Shown: positions 1 to 12,050, counted from the first letter of the stretch. The stretch is 64,000 nucleotides of DNA from Mesocentrotus franciscanus (GCA_037976565.1 CP137675.1:15713330-15777329), one strand, 5' to 3'. The notes: generated by a model not told the origin, from the letters alone. Numbers and translations: made by a program.

Positions 1-991
1 GGGGTACAAGATTCACATTCTATAATGTAATGGACATTATGGTAAGATTCTTTCAATGTAATGTCATGTGCAAGTAAATTAAGGCATTTGTCCATTTTCC
101 ATAAGGAAATTATGTACGAGGCCATAAAGCCAGAAGTAAGTAAATGGACAATTCATGCTTCTTTAATTTACAGAACTTCATTAGTACTAACATCATGTGC
201 GATACGTACTTGTTGAAAGTTCCTTCTCGTTATTATTATTAAACAAACAATTTGTTGGTACCGATAAGCAGTTTGAGATTAAATGCAACTAAAGCATACT
301 ATTAGTTTCAATAATTTAAATTCATTTGATTTTTTAGTTGTCTTTAATGGTTTATGGCAAAATTTTATGAAAAAGGCCTCTGTGTCTGTAAAAACTCCCA
401 GGCAAATAAAGTTTTACCTTGCAAATGTTCTATTGATGATGGGTTTTATGCAAGCAAGACAACAGGATGGAAGACAGAAGAGATGACAGGGCTCAGGAGA
501 GAGGGGGATAGGACCTCCATTGCTAATCAAAACAACCTTGGTCACCTTCCTCGACCTCTCCTTTGCAACCAAGGTGCAGAATGATCCCCTGCGGAAAGAA
601 ACACATTTAAAAAAATATATTTTATACTATCACATTATAATAGAATTATAGTTTCTAGGGATAGGTTAGCAAATATAACCAATTTATGTACAAGAAAGGG
701 AACATTAATATCATGTATAGGGTATATAGTGATTGTTTTTCTTTTAAGTTTCTCCCAATCCCCTAGATCCTGCATAAGGGACAACCTGTACCATTACAAG
801 TTAGTATATCAGCTATTAAGGTAAATAGTTTTAGGCAGGATTGATCAAGAACCACCAAAAAAAATATGAACATATTTCGAAACTGATAATTTAATAATTG
901 ATTAAATTATTGAAGAATATATCACATATCCACTCTTAAAATAGTTTGAGGTCTAGCATTAATTAAAGCCCTTAACCGTAAGATATCTTAC
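1..991 (-). other. Intron of the ABHD8-type gene
   Basis: This stretch lies downstream (minus sense) of the donor that closes the 992-1791 exon. It is AT-rich. I see no second hydrolase exon and no clear repeat. Two short plus-strand open frames near 283-584 have no recognisable domain and no supporting splice signals. Confidence 0.6.
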
Positions 992-1791
992 CCATATGAA
1001 TGACCAATCAGAACATTTCGTTTCTTTGCATAACGATCAAATATGGCGAGCACGTCTTCAGCTAACTCCTCAAACTTGTAAGCGGCCGTTTGCTTAGGAG
1101 CTCTGCTGAAGCCGTGCCCAAGCATGTCTGGCACCACTATCTCAAAGCCGGCCTCCTGGAAGTACTGCAGTTGGTGGTACCAGACTTCTGCACATCCTCC
1201 AACCCCATGAAGAAAGAAGAGCACGGTCCCCGGTTCATCCATGAGTGAAATGAGAGACACCTGACTGGACCATTTGGAAGTTTGTCTGTGTCGTCGCACA
1301 TGTTCGGAATTCACAGGAGTTTTGCTCTGAACACTCTGTCTTTGCTTTGTGGCTACCTTGCTGTAGGAGGAGCTACTGCTGCCAGCATCAACTTTTGCTG
1401 ATGGGGGCTGATAAGTGTCTTTCTTTGCTGTAGTGTTGGAGTTGCTTGGGTTATGCATATTTTCATTGTTCCCTGAGGGTAGATGATTTCTTTGAAGAGT
1501 ATTGGAGGTAGTATTGGAGGCTTGTTCTAAATCTTTGGTTTCCATGGTGATGCTCCCTTCTGAAACGTGTCTCTGGGCAGGGCTGCCATTTGGTTCCCCA
1601 GATGACGTGCCTTGTGAGTTTCCATCATCTCCTTGCTGATGCTTCCCAAGGATGTGCTGGATCCGAAGCCACCTTCCCGGTCTTATCTCAATGATGTTGA
1701 CATTGTGCAGACCAGGTGAGATGGCACGATTTCTGAAGTTCATGGAACCAAAGGCTCTGCTTGATGTTTGCCTTTTCGGTTGGTTCCTCAT
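992..1791 (-). CDS. ABHD8: ABHD8-like alpha/beta hydrolase, first coding exon
   Basis: An alpha/beta hydrolase-fold protein of the ABHD8 family; a serine hydrolase is expected but its substrate is poorly known. About 266 residues are encoded here. Residues ~27-50 ([18 protein letters not shown]) match the N-terminal strand region of ABHD8. Residues ~50-185 form a Ser/Thr/Gln-rich low-complexity linker, a region that also varies in vertebrate ABHD8. The hydrolase core begins near residue 188 with the oxyanion motif HGVGG, then [12 protein letters not shown], and ends at the nucleophile elbow GHSYG after [13 protein letters not shown], which is nearly invariant in ABHD8. The start ATG (1791) is preceded in frame by TGA five codons upstream. 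The exon ends at 992 with donor GTAAGA in phase 2. The catalytic Asp and His lie in later exons outside the window. Confidence 0.9.
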
Positions 1792-2914
1792 TTGGTACTC
1801 TGCTCAGGGAGCTGCACACAGACATCTCAAATCTCACAGCTCTTGTAGTTGTAGTCACTATCTGTCGCAAGGATTTTCCTCTTACAGGTCAAATAGGAGT
1901 CCGAAATGAGGTCATTTTACCATTTGATTTGAGTACCAGTTCTTTCAGTCCTTGGAAGTATCCGTCTCTAAAATTGTGCAGGTAGTTCGTAGATGTCAAA
2001 TACCAAAGCCATCACCACTCGTCAAATGCGACAGCGAGAACCCAACCTGATCAAAAGTATATGAAAATAAATTGTTACCAGCAGGTTATGAGCTTAGATC
2101 AAAACGTTACATATAAATCAGAATTCACTTTTTATGTGGCTAATAATTATCAAGCAGACAAGGCAGGGCTAGGCTAAATCTGTTATTTTGCTATCTCAAT
2201 TTCCAGACTCGCCACTGGCAAAAAGTCAACCAGTCTTTTGCTTTATTAAAGTTAGTCTAGTAGTATACAAAGACTTTTTAGTCTTTTGCTTTATTAAAGT
2301 AAGTTTACATACAAAGGCGCACCTTTTTACACTAATTGCTATTATCATAAAGTATCAAATTGGCAACGCAAATTTTGTGTAGACCCTATACCGCGTGTCT
2401 TTTCGTTTCAGCAATAACCAACACTATGAACTCTCATACATGTAAGTCACCATTTTTGGAATGTAAATTTCACCTTGGACTAATTAACATCAAGAACATG
2501 TGGCAGGTAAGCACATTTCAGTTTTGCTCAATTCTTGACCAATTTCAAAATGCTTTGTAATTCAATTGTACGAGAAGAACTCAGAGAGTCCGAAGCTATA
2601 AGCCAGGCCAGTGTGCAATGTTCGTCCGGTGTGGGAAGGAGTGATTTAGAAAGCGTCTTCACGCAGGGGTATGGATGGCAATTAAGTTAAGGCTAGGTGA
2701 TAGCAATATTATATTTCATATTATTATTATCACCTAGGATTCTAGCCCCTGTCCTTGATTTAAGGCTAGTAATATAGTAGTAGGGGTCTAGTAGAATCTA
2801 GGTCTAGTAGTAGTAGTAGAAAACTAGAATTCCCCACGGCCCGGGGCCATAGGCATAGCCAACAAGTTTCTGGACTGGAGTTTGGTCGGGTGCAGGATCA
2901 GGAATGGGTGATTA
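1792..2914. other. Upstream region of ABHD8-like gene, no gene seen
   Basis: Probable 5' flank or 5' UTR of the minus-strand hydrolase gene. It holds a short direct duplication (a motif with TCTTTTGCTTTATTAAAG near 2234 and again near 2281) and TAG-rich simple sequence at about 2775-2820. An AT-rich block near 2688-2745 resembles one near 4138-4190, so related sequence lies on both sides of the TIR element at 2915-3961. No coding exon is recognisable. Confidence 0.5.
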
Positions 2915-3961
2915 GGGGCCCGTTTAAACCAACGACAGGACAGTCATAACTTTATCCGCCAACTACGGAGATGTCTCTGATCTTCCTAAACCGTTTCACG
3001 AAGAGCTTACTAGCTAGACAATCTAGACATCATGTGAAATCGATACTATCGGCGAGAAGAGCCAAGACATAGCCTTTGTCACAATTCCACGGATTAAAAA
3101 TATAATAATATTAGGAAAACTGCAATTATTTAAATAAATTAGGACTAAAACAGATTGAAAATGGTACCAGGGAATAAGAGATGCAATAAACTTCAAAATT
3201 TGAGTAGATTATACCATAGAAGTACTTGTAAAATATAACTGTGAGTATTTCATTTCATGACCGGTGAATCAGTTTTGCTTTTGAAATGGGTACCCCCGGA
3301 TATATTCATTTGATAGTTTATGAAAAGATACCCTTATATTATTCTTAGTAATAATACGATGTTATGAACATTTTGTCCAATGTTTTAGGCGTCAGCACAA
3401 TATTGAAATGACAAAATTTCAAAATTCCAAATGTTAAAACACATGTTTTAAACTATTCAGTTTACACATTTGAAGATAGAATTTATCTCGAAATGAATAT
3501 GGGTCTGAAAACTAAAGAATAGACTTCTGACTATGGCTTGCCTGCTGTGGCAGATTACCCATCCATTCGAGGATTTTACAATGTGGAAATAAACGCGTAT
3601 AATCAGTTTAGTTAAGTGGAAAAAGCCTTAGATATAAACATGGCATATTTTCATAAGACTTTCAAATATAAAAACTGATAAAAAGTGAATGTGTAGAAAG
3701 ATCATAGCTGGAGGATTTCTTGTCCTTTTTGCCAGCCATAGTCTGCCCAATAAATGACATGTTATGGCGCTGCCCATCGACTAAAAAGTTGTGACAGAGA
3801 TATGACGGTGTCGGAGGCCGGAGGCGTCATAACTACTTAGTCAGGATGTTGTCGTTGATCTTGGCAAAGAGGGCTTCGTGAAACACGTAGCGGACAAGTA
3901 GCTCACCAACGCTGATTTAGTCAAGAAGTTAGACTTATGACGGTTTCGAGAAACGGGCCCC
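2915..3961. mobile_element. Non-autonomous TIR DNA element (GGGGCCCGTTT ends)
   Basis: The segment starts GGGGCCCGTTTAAAC and ends GTTTCGAGAAACGGGCCCC. Imperfect inverted similarity continues inward: both arms carry GTCATAA and, further in, a GTTTCACGAAG motif. The AT-rich middle (about 3100-3700) has no coding frame. A clean target-site duplication could not be fixed. Confidence 0.6.
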
Positions 3962-5319
3962 GGTCTTTAATACTCTTAGTCTTAGGTCTTAGGAATAGGA
4001 TTGCACATTGTGACTGTCAGTGTCATTATTCATTAAGTTTTGTTTACAATTACAGTCATCACTCTTCACAAGGAAGGAGTAGATCATTCTAGACCTCTAC
4101 TAGATCTAATGGAGTATGGCCTATAGTATGAGTGCCTTTCAAGGCTAGGGAATATCAATATCATATTTCATATTATCACCTAGCCCGTCTTATTAAGACT
4201 AGGGTTTACCATAACCTTCGAAAAGTTCGATGCATCGCAATGTCAAAGGCAGCGGCCGATGGCGATGCGATGATGCGGCATGCGGCTAGTGCAGTGGCGA
4301 GGTGGAGCTCCCTGCGATGCCAGCTACCCGTGCCTGCCGCCTGCCTGGCCGGCCTGAGCTGAGCCGAGCTCGAGCTCATGATCTTGTCAGGTAAATGCAG
4401 CTGCAGATCTCACTTACCGTACAATCTACTTTCCGAACAGGTAAATAAAGCCACAAAGACGTGATCAGTCATCATACAAGTAGATCTATGTCTCACTTCG
4501 TACATAAAAATGACGAGCATCAATCAATTAATTCAAATCAAGTCCGTCTAGTCTCTCTACGTCTACGACGACTACGTTAGTACGGTATCTAGGCAAGGCT
4601 AGTGCTAGAGGCTCGATCAAAGTTAGTAATTGATATTTTTCAAGAAACTAGGATAAATCAGTAATTTAAGTCATTTTAAAAGTTGATTGGTATTATTTTT
4701 ACTAAATATTTTACTTATTTATTTTACTTATAAGTAAAACTTCACAATATTTAAGATAACGTGGCCATTAGCTTTCGTATATAGGAACTCAGAACAGCAG
4801 TCGTTTAAAAAAAGAAGTTTATTGACCGTATACAAAAATGATGCATCAAACATTGAAAACCGCTGGTAAGCACGACTGCATTGAATGGGGAAATCCCCGT
4901 TGATCGAGAAATGATCTCATTATTAAGAGTCATATCATGGTTGAGGACATGTTTGCTGTACCCAAACTTGTTTTATTTTATTTTGTTTGTAATAACTTTT
5001 GTTCTTCGGTTTTGAATCAGTATACAGTCTTACAGATAATGATTTTGGGATGAAGTTACCCGGAATCTGAAAAATGAACTACCTGTTCGTGTTTCTGTGG
5101 CTGGAGCTGCATGGAGATAGTCTAATTCATAATTGTGATGTGTGGATCAACAATTGCATGTTGATGGGCGTGTCATCTCCATTTTGACCTCTTTCAAAAA
5201 AGTAAAAAAGAAACTTGAACTTTGAAAAACAGCTTAAAGGGCTTATACTTTTATAGACATGACTGATATGATACATCTCTGATCTTTCGTCTATCAGTAT
5301 CAGTATCAGTTGTGATAAG
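3962..5319. other. Intergenic region with a local GC-rich island
   Basis: Mostly AT-rich, but about 4200-4390 is conspicuously GC- and CpG-richer than its surroundings and ends in a donor-like TGTCAG/GTAAATG. It sits between the divergently oriented ABHD8-like and TNFR-like genes, so it could be a promoter or untranslated first exon of either. The open frame through it (to 4362) has no recognisable domain. Confidence 0.3.
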
Positions 5320-5445
5320 ATGATGATCATGACGATGTTTTGTGATCATAAATTATCAGGTTTGAATTTCAACTTCAAGGTCAGGTTACTTCTGCAAGTT
5401 TCAGTAAAACTGCTGTGCCTGCAACTCGCATCGGGCAGTGTACAG
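5320..5445 (+). CDS. Candidate signal-peptide exon of the TNFR-like gene
   Basis: An open frame of 42 codons beginning with clustered Met codons contains a hydrophobic run (VRLLLQVSVKLLCLQLASGS). It stops in phase 0 at a good donor (ACAG/GTAGGT). The first clear receptor exon at 7618 also begins in phase 0, so the two could be joined to give a secreted N-terminus. The hydrophobic core is interrupted by a lysine, so this is weak. A signal exon elsewhere is equally possible. Confidence 0.25.
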
Positions 5446-5689
5446 GTAGGTCTCGAGATTCAAAAGATTTCTGTTTCCAATTCATTGTCAAGTCATAGTT
5501 TGGATCTGTAATGATCATGATTATTGTGCTGCATGTTGCATGTTATACTTATATTGTAAATGTAATTGTAAACTAGCCTGGCCAGAATCACTGGGTGTAC
5601 TTTTTTTTACATGTAAACATGTTTCTAATAACTGAAAACTCCCATCAATTAATCCATGATTAAAAAGGCATAAATCACATTAGACCGAG

Positions 5690-6085
5690 AATTTCTGTCT
5701 CTTTCATTCGTTAGCCTCTTATTTGGGTAGGGTCGGCTCCTCTCTTTAGAGACAGAAGCCGACCATAGGGTCTGCTCTGCAAACTTTTGTGGCGCGATTG
5801 AGCCACCAAATTCCGGCCAAACTTTGGACTAAAATGTCACTTTAGTGGATTCATATCCGATTGCATTTATTTTTGAAAATTAGGCCTAGGCTTATATACA
5901 TCGGTTCCACTTACCAGATTGACTGATGCGTTTATTAAGGGTCTTTTTTCTGGATTTTCTTCATCGAAATTGAACTCTGTGTTGAAATTCTTGCAGCCGT
6001 ATTTTAAACTGTTACTGTCAATGGATGACGTCATCATCCTTCACGCGCAGTTACAAGAGGCTAAAGAACGAAAGAGACAGAAATT
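5690..6085. mobile_element. Short TIR element (MITE), about 0.4 kb
   Basis: The left end AATTTCTGTCTCTTTCATTC is the near-perfect reverse complement of the right end GAACGAAAGAGACAGAAATT, and pairing continues through GTTAGCCTCTT on the left and AAGAGGCTAAA on the right (about 31 bp in all). A small internal hairpin around 5731-5764 pairs GGTCGGCT with AGCCGACC. There is no coding frame. Confidence 0.7.
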
Positions 6086-6102
6086 TTGACTCTAGAATCA
6101 CA

Positions 6103-6212
6103 TATGTTACTAAAATGATACAATGTAAAGTAAAGTTGGTCTACTACTAGTCTAGTAGTATAGACCAAATTTACCAGTACATCGTATCATTTGAGTAACT
6201 TGTGATTTCGTT
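6103..6212. repeat. Perfect-arm foldback hairpin
   Basis: Arms beginning AATCACATATGTTACT and ending AGTAACTTGTGATT pair across about 110 bp, with the centre TTGGTCTACTACTAG... GTAGTATAGACCAA forming a tight stem. It lies immediately after the 5690-6085 element. No coding capacity. Confidence 0.65.
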
Positions 6213-6996
6213 TGGGGATATGTTCCACTGACGCTATGTTAGGCCTGACCAAATCCCTGGAGGAGAACGTCCTAAAGTAAAATAAGATGTTAAAAAACCT
6301 CCAACATGTCCGGGCCGATAGATTTTTCTATCTTGTCTACTATGTGTATTGCATGCTTTAAATTCCTGGAATCACTTTAATTTACTTTTACCACTCATGT
6401 ACATCTTCTGTACATCTGACTGCAACATTATTCTCATTGGGAACGAGGACAGAATTTAATACAGTTCCTGTTTAAAAAAAATGTTTTTGTTGTTGATACT
6501 ATTGTAACAGTTATATTTTTCGACATTTACTCTCCACTATATTTTCATGGTTTTACATATTGCTTTCCATACTCTATGATTCACATCTCTTTTGCATCTC
6601 ATTTACATATCAGCTCATGACCTCCATTCCTCTCTCCACCTTCACACATCACTCTCATTGCCATTGCCACACCTGGTTTCTTCCATTCCGTTTCCACCTT
6701 ACATGCTACCATTTTCATTCCATTTCCACTTCACATGGTTCTATTGTTTAGTTCTCATTTATATTCAGAACACCTCATGATCACCCTTCCATACTGTCTA
6801 TTGGTTCTTCATGCTTCCTGGATTCCTCCATCTGAAGTTGTACTGTTCTATTTTGATGTTTCTGATTGGTTCTTTATTTATGATTTCACTTATGTTCTGA
6901 TCTGTTGAACTTGAGTTTCTTCTAGTAAAATCAGTGTAACACAGGATCTTGTCTCAGCAAGACATCATTTATTTTGTCCTCTTTAGCTACAATTAA
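6213..6996. other. No gene; pyrimidine-rich stretch
   Basis: Non-coding, most likely intronic or upstream sequence of the TNFR-like gene. About 6540-6760 is strongly CT-rich on the plus strand, which produces spurious Ser/His/Phe-rich open frames. No exon or repeat boundary was identified. Confidence 0.4.
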
Positions 6997-7584
6997 GTTG
7001 ATATTTCAGGGGTGCGGAAGTTTATGAGTTGATACTTGATAGAAGAAAGAGCTGTATTAGAACAGAGTTTGAGAGCAGAGAAAATGACAAGTTTAAACTA
7101 CGATGTCTAGATTTGTTATTCATTGTTTAAAACAGAAACTGTATTTGCTTCTGCCCTTGTTTCAAAGGACACAGTGTTGCAGTCTATATAGATGTACAGA
7201 AATAGAAGACATAAATGAAAGTGATTCCATGATTTTTAAACATAAATAGTACTAAAAGAAGAACATAAACAACATTGAGATAAAAATAAGGTTGATATTT
7301 CAGGGGTGCGGAAGTTTATGAGTTGATACTTGATAGAAGAAAGAGCTGTATTAGAACAGAGTTTGAGAGCAGAGAAAATGACAAGTTTAAACTACGATGT
7401 CTAGATTTGTTATTCATTGTTTAAAACAGAAACTGTATTTGCTTCTGCCCTTGTTTCAAAGGACACAGTGTTGCAGTCTATATAGATGTACAGAAATAGA
7501 AAACATAAATGAAAGTGATTCCATGATTTTTAAACATAAATAGTACTAAAAGAAGAACATAAACAACATTGAGATAAAAATAAG
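6997..7584 (+). repeat. Recent 294-bp tandem duplication
   Basis: Positions 6997-7290 are repeated at 7291-7584 with essentially one mismatch visible (AGAAGACAT versus AGAAAACAT). The second copy ends about 30 bp before the splice acceptor of the first clear TNFR-like exon. The near identity implies a young event or an assembly duplication. Confidence 0.9.
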
Positions 7585-7617
7585 GATTGTCATATATCTA
7601 TCAATTTAATTCCTTAG

Positions 7618-7758
7618 GCCTCGTGTAATGATGGTGAAGCAATAGATCCACAAGCCCCAGATTGCCTGGATGATTGCGAAGGACGTCGATTTTTCCTGGA
7701 TAGAGATGGCATGTGCAAGATGTGTGTGCAATGTGAACCTGGATTCCAACATGACAAG
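7618..7758 (+). CDS. TNF receptor-like gene, cysteine-rich domain exon 1
   Basis: The first clear exon of a TNF-receptor-superfamily protein, bounded by TTCCTTAG and donor GTAACT, phase 0 to 0, 47 codons. It encodes a first cysteine-rich module (DCEGRRFFLDRDGMCKMC, VQCEPGFQHDK). With the next exon this resembles the CRD1/CRD2 region shared by TNFRSF19 (TROY), EDAR and EDA2R, which have the same CxxC..CGPG spacing. These are type I membrane receptors for TNF-family ligands that signal through TRAF or death-domain adaptors. The family call rests on cysteine spacing and the CLPGFYR junction downstream. Which of the three subfamilies is closest cannot be decided here. Confidence 0.85.
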
Positions 7759-8040
7759 GTAACTTAACTCCCTCTTCAAATTTCCATGTAAAATTTTTGT
7801 ACTGTGCATAACTTGTACATAACTTCTGTATGTGATGTAGTAACAATTTGTAGCAGGATCGAGTAATGATGAGCCTTTCCGAATAAAGCAGTACTTTTTC
7901 TCCTTCTCTGACACCAATCTATATTAAAGCCTAAAGCCCATAGACTAATAATTATGAGGATGATGATGAGGAGGAGAAAGAGAAGAATAAAATAATGATG
8001 ATATCATATCTACCCTGTTTAACCTCATCAGTATTCCTCA

Positions 8041-11000
8041 TAAAGGACGGCGAGGCGGAGGCATCTGTGTCTTGGTCCGATCCAGCCAGTTCTCCTGTAA
8101 ATCACATCCCCTGTACTTTGAGACTTTTGAAAGCTTACAGCTTTTGAATCATTAGTTCCAATGGTAGAGAAACCTTGACACTAGTTACTATCTACAGACC
8201 CCCATCTGCACAGAGAAGCACTTCACTTTATCAACAATGTTCTTCCGAGAGTTTTCAACGCCCCTGGAATCTCTATGCAGGTCGTCTTATCATCTGTGGA
8301 GATTTCCATTTCCACATGGATGATCCTTTCAACCCGGAGGCACAGACTTTGTGTGACACTCTTGAGGCAGCAGGCTTGAAACAGCTTGCCCATGAGGCTA
8401 CTCAAAGACAATGATGAAGCTGTTAAGGATATTACAGTCCTTACCTCAGCACCATCAGACCATGCAGCAGTTATCTTTAATGTCATGTTCCCCAAATGCT
8501 GTGCCAAAAAGAAGAAACTCACCACTCGCTCTCTGCACACTATTGACTACATGTCTTTTAGGAGTAGCATAGTAGGAAAATGTGCATAAGCCATAGACCT
8601 GGATAAACTTTATGTAAATGCAAAAGTGGACCTTTATAATGACAGTCTTTCTACCACTCTTAACCAGCATGCCCCTGCTTGTGAAAAGGAGGTGCAACTA
8701 AGACTCTATGTACCATGGTACGACAATGTTCTTCGGACATCCAAACGGAATGTTCGTTGGCTGGAAAGGAAGTGGAGTAAGTCCAATCCCAGATCAACAC
8801 AGGATAATGAGAACATGAAAAAGGCAGTAACGGAATATAACTACCTTTTAAAGAGGTCGAAACAAGATTATCACAGATAACTGATTAGGACCTCTGGCTC
8901 TAGACAGCTCTTTCATGCCGTGAAGAGTCTTACTCCTGAAAGGCCTGCTCAAACACTACCAGCATACCCTACTGAAACTGAAATCGCACGTGAGTTTCTG
9001 AGTTATTTCACCAGCAAAATAGGCAACCTTCAAGCTACCTTGGAGATGGCATTGCGGAATACTGGTGTGGAGAACGGTATCCAGATGGATTGTCGGCTTG
9101 AAAACTTTAAACCTGTCAGTGAAGAGGACATCTTGAAGATCATCAAATCTTCCAAAATATAATCATGTATGTCTGATCCAATACTAGCACAGGTCTTTAG
9201 GCAATGCATGGAGGAACTTCTACCAGCCACTATAGACATTACAAACCAGTCTCTGCAGTCGGCAATCTTCCCTGAAGCTCTCAAGTCTTCTTTGATGATA
9301 CCAACACTTAAGAAACCTAGCCTTGATTCTGATTGTCTTTGAAACTATTTGCCTATCTCAAATCTTCCCTACCTTGGCAAGATCATCGAACGAGTTGCAT
9401 GTCAGCAACTGCCTATCCGAGAGACAATGCTATGCTTGCATCAAGACAGTCAGCTTACAGACAAACATTTAGTGTTGAAACAGCTCTGACCAGGGTGCAG
9501 AATGACCTATTGAAAACCCTTGATGACGGAAATGAAGCAAAGCTGGTTCTCCTCAATCTTAGCTCAGCTTTTTGACACTGTAGATCACAGCATCTTACTG
9601 CATGAAGAAGCTTTCAGCCTCCTTTGGCATCACAGGTGCTGTGAAAAACTGGCTTGCCTCCTACCTGGAGGGAAGGGAACAATGAGTACTCGTTGATGGT
9701 AAGACGTCCAGCTCTGAATAATTAGATGGGGAGTACCACAGGGGTCAGTGATAGGGCCACTGTTATTCATCTGTTATACAACTCCTCTTCAGGGTATTAC
9801 AGAACAGCAAAACGTTGAGTGTATGATATATGCTGACGACCTGCAGTTATACACAGCTACGAATCCTGCTACAAGACATGAGTCAAAAGAACGACTAGAG
9901 TTATGTATCAGTGAGATTCGCAATTGGATGGAGAATAACATGCTTGTTATCAATGATGAAAAAACTTAAATGCCCCATTTAACATCCTACAGGAAGCATG
10001 GACCTCATTAGGAATTGTCTCCACTCATGGTTGGTTACACCAGCATCTCTAGCAGCACATTTGTACAAGATCTTGGAGCTGTGCTCGATAATCACTTTAA
10101 AGGGCCCATGACATCGAAATACAAGTGTATTCCTGTTGATGTGCAGTCCTGCATACATCTCATATTTTGATATGTAAACTTCTGAATTTGTTTCATACAT
10201 TTTTAAATATTTTTTGAAATATTTGTTTTTCAAACTTGCTAAGCTCCACCCCAAAACCTCCAGATCTCATCCCCTTGTGACATCATTTGTCAGTCATCAA
10301 TGAGCTAACTTGAGAAAGTGGCATGTAACTTTGCCAAAGTTGACCACCTGTTACAATACCACAAACAATAGCAACATATAAGTTGCTATGTCAGACATGT
10401 CAGACTAAACTAATATTCTAGAATAGACAATGGTATGTAATTTCCCCCAGCTTAGCACACGTTCATAATAGAATTGCATGCTTCCATACATATGTACAAT
10501 ACATCATCATTGCCTTTGTCTTCCTGGTGATGCTACAGCATGTCTGACATAGCAACTTGTATGTTGCTATTGTATTACGTATTGTAACAGGTGGTCGACT
10601 TCTGAAAACTTACATGCCACTTTCTCAAGTTAGCTCATTGATGACTGACAGATGATGTCACAAGGGAATGAGATCTGGAGGTTTTGGGGTGGAGCTTAGC
10701 AAGTTTGAAAAACAAATATTTCAAAAAATATTTAAAAATCTATGAAACAAATTCAGAAGTTTACATATCAAAATATGAGATGTATGCAGGACTGCACACC
10801 AACAGGAATACACTTGTATTTCGATGTCATGGGCCCTTTAACTCTACCTCAAAATGTTAACCCCGTCTGTCGGAATACATCCCTATCCCACTCGATCCCT
10901 CCCCTCTGCATCTCAACACCTCATTAAATCCACGAATGACTGGACAAAGTCATACAGATCCAGAAGATTATCTTCTGCACCTTCATGTCTTTGGAACTCC

Positions 11001-11339
11001 TTCCCCAATTACCTTCCGAACTATCTCAGACTTACCTAACTACCTTTAAATCACAACTGAAATTTTACTTGACTTAATTCTGATGTTACTTAAACTGCAT
11101 AATTGTATTTCATCATAATTCAAACTACATTACTGTACTTTGACATAAGTTGCTTTCATTTCTCTGTAATTGAATATATGTTAATGATTGATTATGATTA
11201 TTCATGTTCTTATTTTGATATTTCTTTAGTTCATGAATAAGAAGTCATCTGTAATTATGTTGCTTTATTATTGTAAAGTATCTTCTCTGAAGATGAAATG
11301 GGCTATAGAAGCCTAGGTTATCATTATCATTATTATTAA
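8041..11339 (+). mobile_element. Decayed CR1/L2-like non-LTR retrotransposon (LINE)
   Basis: Lies within the TNFR-like intron between 7758 and 11461. An endonuclease region (8041-8580) shows GGGICVL, the TIYRPP motif, RLIICGDFHFH near 8285 and SDHAAV near 8455. The linker follows, then reverse transcriptase with YADD near 9828 (frame 9748-9969) and PQGSV near 9738. After the nested element at 10101-10837 the typical C-terminal SCLWNSFPNYL block appears (about 10980). The 3' end runs into ATTATC/ATTATT short tandem repeats at 11318-11338, as CR1/L2 elements do. Many stops and frameshifts (for example 8412, 8878, 9160, 9573) show it is dead. The 5' end is truncated. Confidence 0.88.
10101..10837. 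mobile_element. TTAA-flanked foldback DNA element nested in the LINE
   Basis: Left end AGGGCCCATGACATCGAAAT and right end ATTTCGATGTCATGGGCCCT are perfect inverted copies, flanked by TTAA on both sides (10097-10100 and 10838-10841). Pairing continues for most of the element, including the centre (TTGCTATGTCAGACATG versus CATGTCTGACATAGCAA), so the whole 737 bp is a long hairpin. TTAA duplication is known for piggyBac and Kolobok transposons; the AGG terminus fits Kolobok somewhat better. There is no transposase; open frames inside are shadows of the arms. Confidence 0.9.
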
Positions 11340-11460
11340 CCAAATATGATTAACACTTCTGAAATGCCTTTGAATTAGAATTTAAATTAGATTTGACATA
11401 AAAAGAAAGAAAGAGGGATATATGCATGTTTATGTGGTTAAATCAAAATTCCAATTTCAG

Positions 11461-11627
11461 TATTGTGGGGATGGAGAGAATGGTGATGCCATCTGTATCC
11501 CATGTCCCGAGGACTACTATTCCTACAATCTCTATGACTGTGTGGCCTGCAGAGTGTGCGAAAACACCAAATTAACTCAGGAATGCAGTGCAACCACTGA
11601 CCGCCAGTGTGGTGAATGTCTTCCAGG
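11461..11627 (+). CDS. TNF receptor-like gene, cysteine-rich domain exon 2
   Basis: Acceptor CAATTTCAG at 11452-11460; donor GTAAGA after 11627; enters in phase 0 and leaves two bases. It encodes YCGDGENGDAICIPCPEDYY, then a second module (CVACRVCENTKL, ECSATTDRQCGECLPG). The CSATTDRQCGECLPG block matches the CSATSD.ICGDCLPG-type junction characteristic of TNFRSF19 and EDAR. Together with the preceding exon this gives two full cysteine-rich domains, likely the ligand-binding ectodomain. The coding frame is clean, unlike the LINE next to it. Confidence 0.92.
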
Positions 11628-11914
11628 GTAAGAGCTGTTATCTCTCTTTTTCTCTTTTCTAGTACATGTATAAATGTTAGTACGTGGTCTTTATTTCTTG
11701 TAATTTGTATTTTTGATACTATTTTTTAGTTTTTATTGATATTGTTATTGTTTTGTATATTTAGGGCTCGAACATCTTTTGGAAAGGTTCCGGGTTGAAC
11801 TTTTTAGATTATGTGTGCATGAACCCTATGTTAAAATTTTCAATTTTAAGGGTCAGAGCTTAGATTTTATGTGCCCTGGACACCTTGTTAGTGTTATGCC
11901 ATGTGCAATATATA

Positions 11915-12014
11915 TATAGTTGTTGCCTTCCGTACAGTCTTGCTGAAAAACAGCCTTGCGGCTGAAGGCATGTTTTTTTTCCTCTAATTTATTTCAGTAA
12001 AACAAACAAACAAA
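11915..12014 (+). repeat. 3' tail of a retroposon family
   Basis: Contains CTGAAAAACAGC, GGCTGAAGGCATG and an AAACAAACAAACAAAC end. The same ordered motifs occur at about 31945-32013 inside a Ty3/gypsy relic, so this is a dispersed 3' end (SINE or 5'-truncated LINE) in the TNFR-like intron. Confidence 0.55.
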
Positions 12015-12050
12015 CCTTTTTTCCCCGAACAAAAAATTTCGTGTCTGTAG

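Noticed and set aside
354..584. 76-codon Cys-containing plus-strand frame
   Set aside because: Some cysteines recalled a TNFR-like or EGF-like module, but spacing does not fit and it lies in an intron of the minus-strand hydrolase gene.
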